A program made the translations under genes and the position numbers. A DNA stretch of 64,000 bases from Neorhodopirellula lusitana (lineage in GTDB: Bacteria > Planctomycetota > Planctomycetia > Pirellulales > Pirellulaceae): NCBI RefSeq assembly GCF_900182915.1, contig NZ_FXUG01000013.1, positions 1-64,000 on the forward strand, written 5' to 3'. Positions 34,611 to 43,392 of this stretch are shown here, in pieces; the stretch's first letter is position 1; every line of letters starts with the position of its first letter. The notes under the pieces are model-generated. The model was not told the DNA's origin. It saw only the letters and a program-made list of their open reading frames with translations, and made no database searches.

Positions 34611-36019
34611 TGGCTGTCTCCGTGTCCGTGCGCCATGTGCAGTTCTTTCGCGAGCGTTGCTTTGGTTTCGGCCATGTTGACGATCGGCATCAGTCGGCAG
34701 AACAAAAGGAACAGCGTGAAGAACAAACCGAACGAGCCAATCAGCATCGCCCAGTCAACCCAAGTTGGTCGGAAGTAAGCCCAGGCACTGGGCAGGTAGT
34801 CGCGTGACAAACTCGAGATCGTAATAACGAATCGTTCGAACCACATTCCAATGTTCACGAAGATCGAGACAACGAACATGATCCAGGGTGTCGTCCGAGC
34901 CTTCTTGAACCAGAAGATATTGGGTGAAACCACGTTGCAAGTGACCATCGTCCAGTAAGCCCACCAATACGGCCCAAAGGCACGGTTGATGAACGCGAAC
35001 TTCTCTTCCTGAACTTGGCCGTACCAAGCGATGAAGAATTCAGTTCCATAAGCCAGACCCACGATCAGGCCTGTTGTCAGGATGATCTTGCACATGTTTT
35101 CCAGGTGCCGGATCGTGATCAGTTTTTCAATATTGAAGATCGCTCGGGCAGGCACCATCAGCGTGATCACCATGGCGAACCCAGAGAAAATCGCCCCTGC
35201 AACGAAGTACGGTGGGAAGATCGTCGTGTGCCAACCCGGAACTTGCGAAACCGCGAAGTCAAACGAAACGATCGTGTGCACCGAAAGAACCAGCGGAGCG
35301 GCAAAAGCAGCTAGCAATGCATAGGCTTTTTCGTATCGCATCCAGTGGCGAGACGATCCGCTCCAACCCAGTGCCAAGACACCGTAAACGGCTCGGCGAA
35401 GCGGGTGCTTGGATCGGTCTCGGAAGGTCGCCAAGTCAGGCACCATGCCCATGTACCAGAACAACAGTGAAACGGTCGCGTAGGTCGAAACCGCGAAAAC
35501 GTCCCACAGCAAAGGTGAGCGGAATTGAGGCCACATCCACAAGTTCAAACTGGGATAAGGAGCCAACCAGAACGCGAGCCAGGCACGACCGACGTGGATG
35601 CCGGGGAATGTCCCCGCACAAACCACCGCGAAGATCGTCATCGCCTCCGCCGTGCGGTTGATACTGGTTCGCCATTCTTGGCGGAACAAATACAGAATCG
35701 CACTAATCAAAGTTCCCGCGTGACCGATACCGACCCAGAACACGAAGTTGACAATCGGCCAACCCCAGAAGATCGGAGCCCGGTTACCCCAAACACCGAC
35801 ACCGGTGTAAAGCAGGTAAGCGATGCAAAGGCCCAGCATCGTTGCCAAGTGAACTGAAATCAGGAAACCGATGACCCACGCCTTGGATGGCGGGCGTTCA
35901 GCGATCTGGCAAACCGCTTCGGTAATCGAGTGATAATTCGTACCACCCAAGACGAGCGGCGCTCGTTCGCCGGGGCGTTCGACCGTATTATCCAGACCGT
36001 TGGGAACAGCGAGAGACAT
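34607..36019 (-). CDS. actC: Alternative complex III membrane subunit ActC (NrfD-like)
   Basis: A 470-aa integral membrane subunit of the NrfD/PsrC family with about ten helices. Helices near the N-terminus ([20 protein letters not shown]) and [20 protein letters not shown] are typical, the latter being close to the quinol site. Also [20 protein letters not shown] and [20 protein letters not shown]. It couples quinol oxidation to the iron-sulfur subunit ActB. The C-terminus is histidine-rich (MAHGHGDSH). Confidence 0.94.
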   Translation of the reverse strand: MSLAVPNGLDNTVERPGERAPLVLGGTNYHSITEAVCQIAERPPSKAWVIGFLISVHLATMLGLCIAYLLYTGVGVWGNRAPIFWGWPIVNFVFWVGIGHAGTLISAILYLFRQEWRTSINRTAEAMTIFAVVCAGTFPGIHVGRAWLAFWLAPYPSLNLWMWPQFRSPLLWDVFAVSTYATVSLLFWYMGMVPDLATFRDRSKHPLRRAVYGVLALGWSGSSRHWMRYEKAYALLAAFAAPLVLSVHTIVSFDFAVSQVPGWHTTIFPPYFVAGAIFSGFAMVITLMVPARAIFNIEKLITIRHLENMCKIILTTGLIVGLAYGTEFFIAWYGQVQEEKFAFINRAFGPYWWAYWTMVTCNVVSPNIFWFKKARTTPWIMFVVSIFVNIGMWFERFVITISSLSRDYLPSAWAYFRPTWVDWAMLIGSFGLFFTLFLLFCRLMPIVNMAETKATLAKELHMAHGHGDSH

Positions 36020-36100
36020 GTGGGAGAATTTTCAGTTATCAGATTCAGAATTCAGTAAAACCTTCGAGCCAAAACTCGATGGGATATCAACGTGGTCGTG

Positions 36101-39100
36101 CTAGACGATCGGTAGTTGGAACTTGCCCATGATGCGGCGGGAATGTTTGCCAGCGTCCGACTCGTGGTCATCGTGGCCGTGATCGTCATGTCCGTTTTCA
36201 TCGTGCCCATGACCTTCGTCATGGCCGTGTCCTTCACCATGTCCCTCGGCGTGACCGTGGTGAGGTGCTTCCAGGGTCAACAGGTCGGTGATTTGTGGAC
36301 GCGTCATCAAGGCAACGGGAGTGTTGCGGATTCGCGACAGGTAAGTCGTTCGCGGCTTGACGTTCAGTTGTGTCAGCATGCCGTAGCTGCGGATGTCAGC
36401 CTTCGCCTTCGAGACGCGTGATTCAGGATCGGCAACGTTTCCGAACTCGATCGCGCCGCTGGGGCAAGCCGCTTGGCAAGCCGTGACGACGTCGCCATCG
36501 CGGACCGGACGGCCACCGTCTTGGCGGGCTTCAATCTTGGCTTTTTCGATCCGTTGGACGCAGTAGGTGCATTTTTCCATGACACCACGACCGCGAACGG
36601 TAACTTCAGGGTTCAGGACCAACGCTTGCAGTTTGCGGCTGGCACTTTCGATCGTGCCTGGATAGGCGTCGATACCGTAGCCGACCCCAACATCGGAGTT
36701 GTAGTTGAAGTAGTTAAAGCGACGCACTTTGTACGGGCAGTTGTTAGCACAGTACCGAGTTCCGATGCACCGGTTGTAGGCCATCGCGTTGAGGCCTTCA
36801 TTGGTGTGAACCGTCGCGGCGACGGGGCAAACCTGTTCGCAAGGAGCGGTTTCGCAGTGCATGCAGGCCACAGGCTCTTGCACGATATCGGCGTTGTCTT
36901 CATCGCCCTGGAAGTAGCGGTCAATCCGCAACCAGTGCATTTCGCGGCTGTTGCCGATTTGTTCTTTGCCGACGATCGGCACGTTGTTTTCCGCTTGGCA
37001 AGCCACCACGCAACCATTGCAGCCCGTGCACTTGGTTAGGTCGACCGACATGCCCCACTGCGGCACCTGGTCTTCACGCTTGTCGCTGCTTTCGATGCGG
37101 TCCATGGGTTCTTCCCATAGTGAACCGGACTGGCCGACCTTCGGAACGTGTGGTCCCTTCGCTTCGGTGAACTCAGGCAGTTTTTCCAGCAAAGCTGTCG
37201 TGCCTTCACGAACCAGCGAGAAGCTGCGGAATTCAGCTTCGTCGCGTCCCAGTTCGTCAATCGCCCAGTGGTCTTGTGTTGTGCAAAGTTGGTACTCGCT
37301 CAACCGTGGGCGAGCTTCCACTGGATAGGCCAGCAACATGGAGTCCGACGTGCGGATTGGCGAGACGTCAACACCGACAGTTGGGATGTCTTCATCAGGC
37401 AGACCGCCAACCATTCCAACTCGGTTACGACCGTAGCCTACTGCGACGGTGACCACACCGTGAGCACAGCCAGGAATTTCAAAGACGGGCAATTCCAATG
37501 TCGTGTCGCCACGGCGGATGGCAATTTGCAGGCCGTGCTTCGTGCCGATGGCGCGAGCCGATTTCGGGCTCATGATCGCGGCGTTATCCCAAGTCAACTT
37601 GGTGATCGATTGTGGCAACTCTTGCAACCAACCAATGTTGGCAAAGCGGCCATCGTAGAGACCTTCCGCGGCGGTGAAGAGAACCTCGAATTGATCCTTG
37701 AACTCCGGAGCTTCCACGTCAGCAATCGCTTCCGGTGCCGTTTCGGGCAGTTCGACGGAAACCTTCTTGGGCGACAGTTCTTCGGACTTCACAACCAAGT
37801 TTTCAGCGAAGCCGTCGTGCAAAAGCTTTCGCCATTCGCGGTCACTGATCGCTGCGTCGCCAACACTGTCGGCGGTCCGGCGAACGATTTGTTGAATGTC
37901 GGTGGTGGGCTCGTCCATCAAAGTGGCGAGCAGTTCCGCGGGTGTTTTGCCGCCGAGCAGAGGCATGATTTGTGGCTGGCAAACACCGTAGTGGCCCTGT
38001 GCCCCAACGCAATCGCCCCAGCTTTCCAGCGGGTGTGCCATCGGCAACGACCACTGGCAAAGTTCGGCGGTTTCGTCGTCGTAGATGCTAAGAGCAATCG
38101 TGTGTTCGACGTGCGAGAGTGACGCCGCAAAGTTGATGTCGCCCGGCGCGGTGTAGGCAACGTTGGTGTCGAGCAGCAAGACCGTGTCGACTTCGCCACC
38201 GTGCATCTTCTTGGAAAGCTCACCAAGAGAAACGGTGTTCTTCAGAGCCGAGTCGGCGGTGGGCGTGAACTTTTGGATCTTGCCGAGCGATCCCAGCTTG
38301 GCGTTCATGTCGATGCCGGCCGCGATCAATTCGGCTCCCATGGCATCGCCCACAATCACGACTCCCTTATCGCCCGCAGCGGCCAAGTCGGCGGCAGCGG
38401 AATCGAGGAAGCGGTTCATGCGTTCGTCCGCTGCGATTTCACTAAACGCTTGGTCCGCTTCGGCAACGTCTTCGATTTTCAGTTTGCTGGCGGCGAGTTG
38501 ATCGCTTCCGGCCTTCTCGACTCGACGACCGAGTTCCGCCAGCATCGCTGGGATTTGACTGGGGCGAATCGCCAACCGGGCATCCGCGGCCGCGCCGGTG
38601 ATGGTGTACCCACCCTCAGCGACATACAAACGGCTCATCTCACCGCTCATGGCGTCACGCGTTTGAGCGAACGACTTCGAGTTGTTCAGTGCACCGTTGC
38701 TGTTACCGATGAAGTCGGCCTGTAAAGCCACAACCACTTGTGCATCGGTGAAATCAAAGCTTTGGCTGGCCGACTTGCCGAACACAAGCTGAGTGGCCTC
38801 ACCCATGACTCCGCCGTCGATTGAGTCATAGACGCAAACGGTTGCCTTCGGATGTTTCTTTTGCAGCTTCGCCAGCATTCGCATGGTGGTCGGCGAAGTG
38901 GTTGGCGGCATGATGATGGCAAGTCGCTCGCCATTGTCGGCCGACCGCATCAAAGCCTGGCCGTAATTGACGAACGATTCCCAGTCCGATTCAACGCGTC
39001 GCTTTTCTTCGCGGCGAATGGGGACACCGGTTTCGCCGCGAGCACGATCGGGATCGTACAAGCCGATGACGGAAGCTTGAGCGTAAACGCCAGCAACGCC

Positions 39101-39508
39101 ACCAGCAGGGTGATCGGTGTTCGGCTCGACCTTAATGGGACGGCCGTCAACGCACTTAACCAGCAGGTGATGAACGTCGCCTGCGATTTCTACGTTGCTG
39201 GCACGCAAGTACGACTCACCGGGAACGCGACCTTCGGGCCGAATCACGAACGGCGAGATCAGTTCTTCGGGATAGCGGCAACCGGCGGCGCCAGCCATTG
39301 CCAAAGACGCACCCATCAGCTGCATCCAGCGACGACGCGAAACGCCTTCAGGGAATTCAGAAGCAGCGACGGGGAATTCGCGATGCAAGTAGTCGTTTAC
39401 GAACGACTCGTTGTTATTCAACTCCGAAACACTTCGCCAGTACGCGGGTTTTCCAGCGTTCGCCTTGGTGGCCTGTTCGTTCGAATCGTGCGATTTCAAA
39501 GTGGTCAT
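36101..39508 (-). CDS. actB: Alternative complex III subunit ActB (molybdopterin-like plus Fe-S domains)
   Basis: A 1135-aa periplasmic subunit. A Tat-like motif (SRRRWMQLMGASLAMAGAAG) is at about residues 57-76. The central ~700 residues resemble a molybdopterin oxidoreductase that has lost its cofactor. The C-terminal part carries four cysteine clusters: CTGCNGCVVACQ, CMHCETAPCEQVCP, CIGTRYCANNCP, and CTYCVQR with CQAACP, expected to hold one [3Fe-4S] and three [4Fe-4S]. The last ~55 residues are a His/Asp/Gly-rich tail (HGEGHGHDEGHGHDENGHDD). It follows actA across a 150-bp gap with a hairpin and 7-bp repeats. Confidence 0.95.
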   Translation of the reverse strand: MTTLKSHDSNEQATKANAGKPAYWRSVSELNNNESFVNDYLHREFPVAASEFPEGVSRRRWMQLMGASLAMAGAAGCRYPEELISPFVIRPEGRVPGESYLRASNVEIAGDVHHLLVKCVDGRPIKVEPNTDHPAGGVAGVYAQASVIGLYDPDRARGETGVPIRREEKRRVESDWESFVNYGQALMRSADNGERLAIIMPPTTSPTTMRMLAKLQKKHPKATVCVYDSIDGGVMGEATQLVFGKSASQSFDFTDAQVVVALQADFIGNSNGALNNSKSFAQTRDAMSGEMSRLYVAEGGYTITGAAADARLAIRPSQIPAMLAELGRRVEKAGSDQLAASKLKIEDVAEADQAFSEIAADERMNRFLDSAAADLAAAGDKGVVIVGDAMGAELIAAGIDMNAKLGSLGKIQKFTPTADSALKNTVSLGELSKKMHGGEVDTVLLLDTNVAYTAPGDINFAASLSHVEHTIALSIYDDETAELCQWSLPMAHPLESWGDCVGAQGHYGVCQPQIMPLLGGKTPAELLATLMDEPTTDIQQIVRRTADSVGDAAISDREWRKLLHDGFAENLVVKSEELSPKKVSVELPETAPEAIADVEAPEFKDQFEVLFTAAEGLYDGRFANIGWLQELPQSITKLTWDNAAIMSPKSARAIGTKHGLQIAIRRGDTTLELPVFEIPGCAHGVVTVAVGYGRNRVGMVGGLPDEDIPTVGVDVSPIRTSDSMLLAYPVEARPRLSEYQLCTTQDHWAIDELGRDEAEFRSFSLVREGTTALLEKLPEFTEAKGPHVPKVGQSGSLWEEPMDRIESSDKREDQVPQWGMSVDLTKCTGCNGCVVACQAENNVPIVGKEQIGNSREMHWLRIDRYFQGDEDNADIVQEPVACMHCETAPCEQVCPVAATVHTNEGLNAMAYNRCIGTRYCANNCPYKVRRFNYFNYNSDVGVGYGIDAYPGTIESASRKLQALVLNPEVTVRGRGVMEKCTYCVQRIEKAKIEARQDGGRPVRDGDVVTACQAACPSGAIEFGNVADPESRVSKAKADIRSYGMLTQLNVKPRTTYLSRIRNTPVALMTRPQITDLLTLEAPHHGHAEGHGEGHGHDEGHGHDENGHDDHGHDDHESDAGKHSRRIMGKFQLPIV

Positions 39509-39514
39509 GAATTA

Positions 39515-39549
39515 TAGCTGTTAGCGATTAGCGACTAGCGTTTAGCTCT
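39515..39549. repeat. 7-bp tandem array just upstream of actB
   Basis: Five units with a 7-bp period, TAGCTGT, TAGCGAT, TAGCGAC, TAGCGTT and TAGCTCT, end 6 bp before the actB ATG at 39508 on the opposite strand. They fall where a ribosome-binding site would lie, and no Shine-Dalgarno sequence is visible there. Confidence 0.7.
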
Positions 39550-39556
39550 TCAATTG

Positions 39557-39585
39557 GTAGCGGAAGTCACCAAGACTTCCGAAAA
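39557..39585. other. CGGAAGTC hairpin in the actA-actB spacer
   Basis: CGGAAGTC (39561-39568) pairs perfectly with GACTTCCG (39574-39581), preceded by GTAG. This is the internal core of the dispersed elements at 14646 and 24878 but without their terminal repeats. Confidence 0.65.
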
Positions 39586-39658
39586 TCATGCAACCTAGCG
39601 GGTTACCCGACTAGGCGAACAAAACCGGCAGCGATTCGCCGCCGGCCTTCTCGCTCAC

Positions 39659-40345
39659 CTACCGGTGACAGACCGCACAGTGAACTTGCGGGTTAATGTT
39701 GAATTCTTCTTTGTGTGCTTGGATTTCTTCTTCGCCCCAAGTGTCACCGGGTTCCCAATCAAGCTTGGTTACAAACTCTTGAGGACGCAGGTGCGGGTCG
39801 GGGTTGCGGTGGCAAGCAATGCACCATGCCATCGACAACTCTTCGTGCTGGTAAACCACTTCCATTTGGTCGATCCGACCGTGGCAGGACTTGCAGCTAA
39901 CGCCAGAGTTGACGTGTGCGGAGTGGTTGAAGTAGACGAATTCAGGCAGGTTGTGGATTCGCTTCCAGGCCATGCTGCGGCCGGTCTTCCAACTTTCGTG
40001 AATCGGCTGCAATTTGGTGCTGTCGACTCGCACGGCACCTAAAGCAGTTTGGCCGTTGTCGCCCGCGGGGGAGTGACAGTTAATGCAGGTTGCCGTCGGC
40101 GGGATCGCAGCGTGAGCGGCGTCAAAGACCGTGTTGTGGCAATAGCGGCAGTCCATCTTTAGCTGGCCAGCGTGCAACGCGTGGCTGAAGGGCACCGGCT
40201 GAGTCGGCATGTAGCCAACATTGAGCGTTTTGGGGTCCGTTACCAAACCACCCATCGCAGCAGCATACACGCCTCCGCCTACGGCAGCTAAGCCGACAAC
40301 GACTAGGAATGGATTGATCCAGCGGGGAAACAAGAATCGCGTCAT
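39659..40345 (-). CDS. actA: Alternative complex III pentahaem cytochrome c subunit ActA
   Basis: A 228-aa multihaem cytochrome with an N-terminal helix (about residues 12-31, FLVVVGLAAVGGGVYAAAMG) that exports or anchors it. Five CxxCH haem sites are present: CRYCH, CINCH, CKSCH, CIACH and CAVCH. This matches ActA, the pentahaem electron carrier of the alternative complex III. First gene of a ~15-kb, same-strand cluster that ends with coxD; the promoter must lie in the 473 bp upstream. Confidence 0.94.
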   Translation of the reverse strand: MTRFLFPRWINPFLVVVGLAAVGGGVYAAAMGGLVTDPKTLNVGYMPTQPVPFSHALHAGQLKMDCRYCHNTVFDAAHAAIPPTATCINCHSPAGDNGQTALGAVRVDSTKLQPIHESWKTGRSMAWKRIHNLPEFVYFNHSAHVNSGVSCKSCHGRIDQMEVVYQHEELSMAWCIACHRNPDPHLRPQEFVTKLDWEPGDTWGEEEIQAHKEEFNINPQVHCAVCHR

Positions 40346-40818
40346 GATCGACCTAAGTAACTCGTCGGTAAATCCGAACCACTGCTAGGAATGCTACCGC
40401 AGACCTGTTGTGGAACCAACGTATCACGCCAGCATGCCAGCGTGAAAAGAAAAAGAGTGCAAAGCTGCCCCGCTGTCCAGTCCATCGCTTCGATTCCAGC
40501 GTGTCTTGCTGGAAACCGAATGCTGCCCTGGTACGGGGGCGGGGATTATCAGGGCTAAGCGGCTATCGAAACAAGGCCAGCACGGTGATCGCGACATTGT
40601 GTCGCATGCGGTTGGCCGTTCGATACGCCTTTGTGGTTCGATTGCGGGGTTTGGGCGTTTGAGTTCGGGCGAGTTGCGTTCGCGTGAACGCTAATGGGCT
40701 CGTGCAACCTTGCGGATTCAGCCTGGCTCGGATGCCGAATCGGCCCCGATCGCCAGCGGAATCCGGTTTCTGGGCCAGGCGGCTAAGCCTATGTTTCAGC
40801 CGGAGCCGCCACCAGGAA
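40346..40818. promoter_or_regulatory. Region between pyrF and actA
   Basis: 473 bp without a convincing gene. It should contain the promoter of the act-cox cluster and the end of the pyrF transcript. Two short perfect dyads are visible: TCACGC...GCGTGA near 40428-40447 and GCGTTC-GCGT-GAACGC at 40676-40691. Clear -35/-10 boxes were not found. Confidence 0.4.
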
Positions 40819-41739
40819 CTAGCCCCGGAGTTGCTGGTTCATCTCTTCCGTTGCTGCTCGAACGGCGTCATGCCAGTTCGCATCGCCAAACTTTTGAGCG
40901 AATTCAGGACGGCTGTGGGCGAAGATGATGCCGCGAGAACTGTTGACGACCGCGCCACGGCCGTTTTGGTCCAGAGCCGGCTTCACGTCGTCGGCCGCTC
41001 CACCTTGGGCGCCAAAGCCGGGGACCAGCAGGATGCTGTGTGGCATCGCCTGGCGGAGTTCGGCAAGCTGGGCAGGATACGTTGCTCCGACAACTGCACC
41101 GATTGGGCCGTAGCCGTCGGCGTCGAGCCGCTCGGTGTTCAGTTCGGTCACCAGGCCAGCGACGGTCTGGTAGATCGTTTGGTCGCCCGATTTCAGATCT
41201 TGCAGGAAGCCGCCACCCGGGTTGGAGGTTTTCACCAGGACGAAGATGCCGCCACCGCGAGCGTCGCAGGTTTCCACGAAAGGCTCGATGCTGTCGCGTC
41301 CCAAGTACGGACTGACCGTCAATGAATCGCTGCCCCAGGGGCCCGGATGGGTGGGGCTGCCGAGATAGGCGTCGGCGTAGGCGGTCGCGGTGCTGCCGAT
41401 GTCGTTGCGTTTTCCGTCGGTGATGACAACCAGGCCGGCGGCGGACGCGTACCGGATGACTTCGCCTAGCGAGACCATTCCGGCGGGCCCCAGTTGTTCG
41501 AAGAAGGCGGCCTGGGGCTTCACGCAGGGCACGATCCCTTTGACGACATCAATGATTTCGCAGCAGAACTGGGTATAAGCAGCGGCCCAGCTTTCAGGCC
41601 GATCGCCTTGAATGTTGTCGCGAAGTGGGGCTGGAAGCGATGCCTTTCGCGGGTCCAGGCCCACGCAGGTCACCGATCCGGTGTCGGCGATCGCCTGATT
41701 CAGTCGAGTGGCAAAGCTGGCTGGGGAAGAATTGGGCAT
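40819..41739 (-). CDS. pyrF: Orotidine 5'-phosphate decarboxylase
   Basis: A protein of about 306 aa that makes UMP from OMP, the last step of de novo pyrimidine synthesis. The active-site motif is VITDGKRNDIGSTATAYADA, where DGKRNDIGST marks the longer type 2 OMP decarboxylases found in actinobacteria, myxobacteria and planctomycetes. VGLDPRKASLP and the phosphate-binding LLVPGFGAQGG also fit. ATG 41739 (MPNSSP) gives the more usual N-terminus; ATG 41751 is four codons upstream. No other pyr gene adjoins it. Confidence 0.94.
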   Translation of the reverse strand: MPNSSPASFATRLNQAIADTGSVTCVGLDPRKASLPAPLRDNIQGDRPESWAAAYTQFCCEIIDVVKGIVPCVKPQAAFFEQLGPAGMVSLGEVIRYASAAGLVVITDGKRNDIGSTATAYADAYLGSPTHPGPWGSDSLTVSPYLGRDSIEPFVETCDARGGGIFVLVKTSNPGGGFLQDLKSGDQTIYQTVAGLVTELNTERLDADGYGPIGAVVGATYPAQLAELRQAMPHSILLVPGFGAQGGAADDVKPALDQNGRGAVVNSSRGIIFAHSRPEFAQKFGDANWHDAVRAATEEMNQQLRG

Positions 41740-41906
41740 CGGTCGAAACATCCATCAAGGCGAGAAACGAAATCGGCAGGCTCTCGAGCGACTGAATTGG
41801 CCGCGCTGGTCTTGCGTTCCCGTTTCATAGCCGCTGGAGCCTGATTGTTAAAGGCTGGCGGCTTGCGTGGTGATGTTTCCACCCGTCCCGATCGGGATGC
41901 GATCGG

Positions 41907-43079
41907 TTAGGTCGTGGGCTGTTGCACGGAGGGCAATTCCGGGGCTTGCCAGCCATCGGGTTCGGCCCAGATATCCTCGGGCTCTTGGCCGCTGGCGGAT
42001 TGGCGAAGCAGCAAATAGACGCCGCCCGCCATGGACCAGGTCAGCATGACGGCGATCGACGCGGCCAGTTTCGGCAAAATACTCAGGGCGAACCGATTAG
42101 CTGGATGGATGCGATAAAGAAACTGTTCGGTCGCGCCAACAATCAGCGACCAACCGGTGAACACGATCACGCTTAAGACCGCGGCAACCAGCGCGTAGGC
42201 GAATAGCTGCGGCAGGCGTCGTAGCGTGTATTCGTAGCCACGGCTGAGTGAATCCATCGGGTCGGCATCGGAGTTCGTCATCAGGCTGGCCAGCCCGAAT
42301 GGAACGGCGACCTTTCCGGCGACAAACAGAATGCTGACGATTAACCCACACGGGATCGTGATGCACGCCGCCAGAACAGCGATTGCCAGCTGCCAGCCTT
42401 CGCCGCCAAAGGCACCGATCCAATTTGCGACCAAGCCGACGAGCCAGCAACCAATTAAGAACGGCAACGAGCAAAGCAGTGGTAAGCACGCCACCAGCAG
42501 CGCCGGTCCAATTCGGCGAACAACCAGTCGCAGCGTTACGATGTAGGAAGGCATGTCGCGTCCCGCTGTCAGGAGTGCACCGACTCGAATGAACGCCGTC
42601 GTGGTGGGCAGCCAAATCAGGATGGTCCAGATCACGGTCAACATGTTGGCAGCACGCAAGGGTTTGGAAACCGTTTCGCTAAGCGGACTGGTCACCACTT
42701 CCTGGGCAATCGCAAGTGGCAGCAGCGATCCGCTGGTCAGAGTTTCGGTCGGTGGAGTCTCGGTCGTGAGTGCGAGGCTGTGGCTGGACTGCGATAGCAC
42801 GGTGCGGCGTGTCATGATATCGCTGCGTGCCATGACATCACCGCGTTTGATGGCATTGGCGAACGTGTCTTGGGTCGCGATGGAAATTCCATGCAGCCCG
42901 ACAAGCCAAAGGCACATCACCAAGAACGTGTGCGTGATCCAGATTGGTCCGCCCGCAACTCGGCAAACTCGAACCAGTCGCAGCCAAGGGAACAGGTCTG
43001 TCCATTCGCGAACTTGTCCCAACAGGTTCTTTTCCGGAGTGATGTTCGGATCGGGAAGAGCGGTGTTCTTGGTTTGCAC
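41907..43079 (-). CDS. Polytopic membrane protein of unknown function
   Basis: A 390-aa protein with about six to seven hydrophobic helices, among them PIWITHTFLVMCLWLVGLHG, IGPALLVACLPLLCSLPFLI, WQLAIAVLAACITIPCGLIV and FAYALVAAVLSVIVFTGW. The loop between the first two helices (~60 residues) is polar. MDSLSRGYEYTLRRLPQLFA resembles stretches of DUF4013-like or Yip1-like membrane proteins, but the match is too weak to assign. The C-terminus is short and hydrophilic. Divergent from the EF-hand gene. Confidence 0.8.
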   Translation of the reverse strand: MQTKNTALPDPNITPEKNLLGQVREWTDLFPWLRLVRVCRVAGGPIWITHTFLVMCLWLVGLHGISIATQDTFANAIKRGDVMARSDIMTRRTVLSQSSHSLALTTETPPTETLTSGSLLPLAIAQEVVTSPLSETVSKPLRAANMLTVIWTILIWLPTTTAFIRVGALLTAGRDMPSYIVTLRLVVRRIGPALLVACLPLLCSLPFLIGCWLVGLVANWIGAFGGEGWQLAIAVLAACITIPCGLIVSILFVAGKVAVPFGLASLMTNSDADPMDSLSRGYEYTLRRLPQLFAYALVAAVLSVIVFTGWSLIVGATEQFLYRIHPANRFALSILPKLAASIAVMLTWSMAGGVYLLLRQSASGQEPEDIWAEPDGWQAPELPSVQQPTT

Positions 43080-43392
43080 GAGCTGGGACGAACCTGGCGG
43101 ATGAAGGTTGATAAAAAGGGAGTGGCTGAGCGGTTCGTATTATTGGGCCCCGCCCCTTGGAACGCTACCGGCCCGGTTTGGGTGCAAAGCGTGTCGATGA
43201 ATGAACGTGGATCACGGGATGATTGAACGTGGGGTGATTGAACGTGGGGTGATTGATCGCGGGGCTGGGGACTTTTGTAACGCAGCAATCAGGTTGCGTT
43301 TTGAGCTCACTCGAAACTTCCAGGCTTCGTCGTGGTTAATTCTGGTATCTCCTCACCATTTCGATCGTAACTCTCCTTCCCCAGGGACACTC
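43080..43392. other. Divergent spacer with 15-bp repeats
   Basis: 313 bp between a minus-strand membrane protein gene and the plus-strand EF-hand gene. Open plus-strand sequence from 43201 is in frame with the EF-hand gene but consists of the repeat at 43218-43262 and reads unlike protein. No promoter boxes identified. Confidence 0.45.
43218..43262. repeat. 15-bp tandem repeat
   Basis: Three units, GATGATTGAACGTGG, GGTGATTGAACGTGG and GGTGATTGATCGCGG, in the spacer upstream of the EF-hand gene. Confidence 0.75.

Noticed and set aside
37148-38122. Long plus-strand frame opposite actB
   Set aside because: It is antisense to a well-supported gene, with high GC in the third position making open frames on the other strand; no domain was recognised.
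41886-41897. 12-bp perfect palindrome TCCCGATCGGGA
   Set aside because: It has no loop and no companion sites and lies next to the end of the membrane protein gene; likely chance or a simple GATC-containing palindrome.
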